A DNA stretch of 31,692 nucleotides, from the NCBI GenBank assembly GCA_001792895.1, contig MARA01000107.1, forward strand, positions 1 through 31,692, read 5' to 3'. Position 1 is the stretch's first letter. Each line of letters begins with the position of its first letter. The DNA comes from Lentinus brumalis (taxonomy: Eukaryota; Basidiomycota; Agaricomycetes; Polyporales; Polyporaceae). Below the pieces are notes generated by a model that had not been told where the DNA came from, ran no database searches, and was given only the letters and a program-made list of their open reading frames with translations. Below, one piece after another: positions 30,302 to 31,692 of the stretch. The position numbers were made by a program, and so were the translations under genes.

Positions 30302-31031
30302 CCTGTGCGTCGTGTGCAGCGTGCTCCCGGTGCGCCAGGCCCGAGTGCGCGTGCGGCGATCCGCGCCGATGCCCGATGATGCCCGATGCCGTGCGTCTGT
30401 GCTGCCAGAGAAACAAACGAATCGTTAGGGAGTCACTGGGCAGATACTGGGCAGATTACTGGCAGCAGGTCAGGCAGATGCTGGGCAGCAGTAGCGGTGG
30501 TTGGAATGGGACAGGAAGTGCGCACAGAAATTGTGTCGCGGGCAGGAGGACGGCAGGAGAACACACATGTACACTCGTCCCAGGAAATATATTTTTCTGC
30601 CCCCGCTGCCCGTATGTCTGTTTTTCTGGGCGTCCTGCTCTTCTGCATCTCGCCGCTAGAAGCTCGGAGTGCGTCTGCATCTGCATCTGCGGCTGCGGCT
30701 GCTCAGCGCTCAGCCCGCTGCCTCCGCTCCGTCCCTCCTGCGTCGTCTCGCTGGCACACCTCGAGGTTTCTGGAAATCTCTCGATTGCGTCTAGCTACGC
30801 GCAAGTACACTACGAGATGCCCTCCGCCGCTCGCTGCTGCTGCTCCTCGCCTGCCTCTACCCCGCCGTCGCCGGCCGACATCTCTCGCATCCGCCGCGCT
30901 GGCGGTGCTGGACACCGGCGACGTGCGCGTGGGACGTCCCTCCGATATCTGCCGGGAAACAAACATCAGTATCCGGAAACCTCGCAGGAGAGCATCACGG
31001 ATAGCTCACGCAAGTCCGGCTGCTGAGCCCG
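30302..31031. other. Convergent spacer with small tandem repeats, copy C
   Basis: Counterpart of 6942-7644 with rearranged repeats (CCCGATGATGCCCGATG near 30370 and changed TGGGCAG spacing near 30440-30490). No gene is supported. Confidence 0.55.
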
Positions 31032-31692
31032 TCATCCCGCTGCCAGCTTGATCACGGCAACTGTCCCGTTAGGATGTTCCCGGGCTATGCGGACAGTGCC
31101 AGCTAGACGACTTGCGTGAAACTGCAGGGCGACGATGGTCAGCCAGCGCGAGCCTGGACACATCAGCGTCGATGACTCACCGGAGGACCATACGCGGCAC
31201 TTCGTCTGCCCGCTCGCAACGCGCCGACGCTGCATTCGAAACAGCACCGTCGTACCAGCGTGCAGCGGCCAATTCGTTGCCGGGCAGCCTTCAGGACTGC
31301 ACGCGACCTCGACCGGGCTATTCGAATGGCATGTCCGGATCCCGTGTATGTCGGGTACGCCCGAACAGCTGAGAAAGAACAGATGTGAGTGCGAATTCTA
31401 GTATTGCCGGGAAAGGAGAGCGACTCACCAATCAAGACGCTATTGCGTCGTCCAGACTCTCTGGCTGGCTTGCCGCTGCCATAGTGCCCGAAGACGGTCT
31501 TTCCAGCAGCCTGAGCAATTACGCGAGTGAGTACTCTCTGTATGTGCGTATATGTCTCAATTCTGTCCGGAATGCTCACCTGCAATCCTAGAGTGGAGCG
31601 CAAGAGAAGAGTGGCAGCGGACTGCCTGCCCGCTGCTCCGTGCCCGGCCACATCAACAGCGCCATCTTAGGATGCGTCGTTAGCGGCTTCAA
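31032..31692 (-). pseudogene. Multi-exon minus-strand gene of unknown product, copy C (3' part only)
   Basis: Only the last exons are inside the window. The C-terminus is intact here: a single frame from about 31247 to the TGA at 31032-31034 reads SRLAGTVRIAREHPNGTVAV and ends IKLAAG. The equivalent in B has one extra G, and A has a short deletion. One G is missing near 31362 relative to A and B, which shifts the frame between exons. The upstream part lies outside the window. Confidence 0.5.

Larger units (their letters stand above)
23384..31692. repeat. Tandem unit copy C (partial, 8.3 kb visible)
   Basis: This is the third copy, cut by the window end inside the minus-strand gene, at the position matching about 8293 in copy A. 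Its first 1.1 kb is much more diverged from A and B than the rest, with many substitutions. From about 24530 onward it becomes nearly identical. Like A, it carries the insertion in tRNase Z intron 1. Confidence 0.95.

Noticed and set aside
1..31692. Retrotransposon or viral origin of the unit
   Set aside because: No reverse transcriptase, integrase, capsid or LTR pattern was recognised, and the genes have spliceosomal introns.

Overview
The window looks like nuclear DNA of a fungus, most likely a basidiomycete. The evidence is high GC, many short introns (about 50-75 nt) with GT..AG ends and CTNAC-type branch sites, short exons, CT-rich tracts upstream of genes, and a recognisable fungal long-form tRNase Z sequence. 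The taxonomic call is inference. I see no rRNA, tRNA, CRISPR array or reverse transcriptase.

Layout: almost the whole window is one 11-12 kb unit repeated head to tail. Copy A is 1-12082, copy B 12083-23383, and copy C 23384-31692 (cut by the window end). Each unit carries, in order: (1) an intron-rich plus-strand gene of unknown product, broken in all copies; (2) about 1 kb of GC-rich spacer; (3) an array of four or more diverged subrepeats of about 320 bp, each with a strong hairpin; (4) a spacer and promoter region; (5) a plus-strand fragment of a tRNase Z gene covering only the N-terminal half, with different lesions in each copy; (6) a convergent spacer rich in small tandem repeats; (7) a multi-exon minus-strand gene of unknown product, whose copies carry different frameshifts; (8) about 1.9 kb of mostly non-coding sequence ending in a TATA-containing promoter for the next unit.

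The copies are mosaic. The subrepeat array and its flanks are almost identical in all three copies. The exons of the genes carry many small insertions and deletions. A block of about 1.4 kb at the B/C junction is much more diverged than its surroundings. An insertion of about 0.7 kb with several perfect inverted repeats sits in tRNase Z intron 1 of copies A and C and is absent from B.

The most interesting signal is the array hairpin. Its stem changes by a compensated base pair between neighbouring subrepeats while the 9-nt loop stays fixed, and the pattern is kept in all three units. The genes show no shared pathway. Because most differences between copies are short indels, raw-read checks are needed before calling the genes dead.
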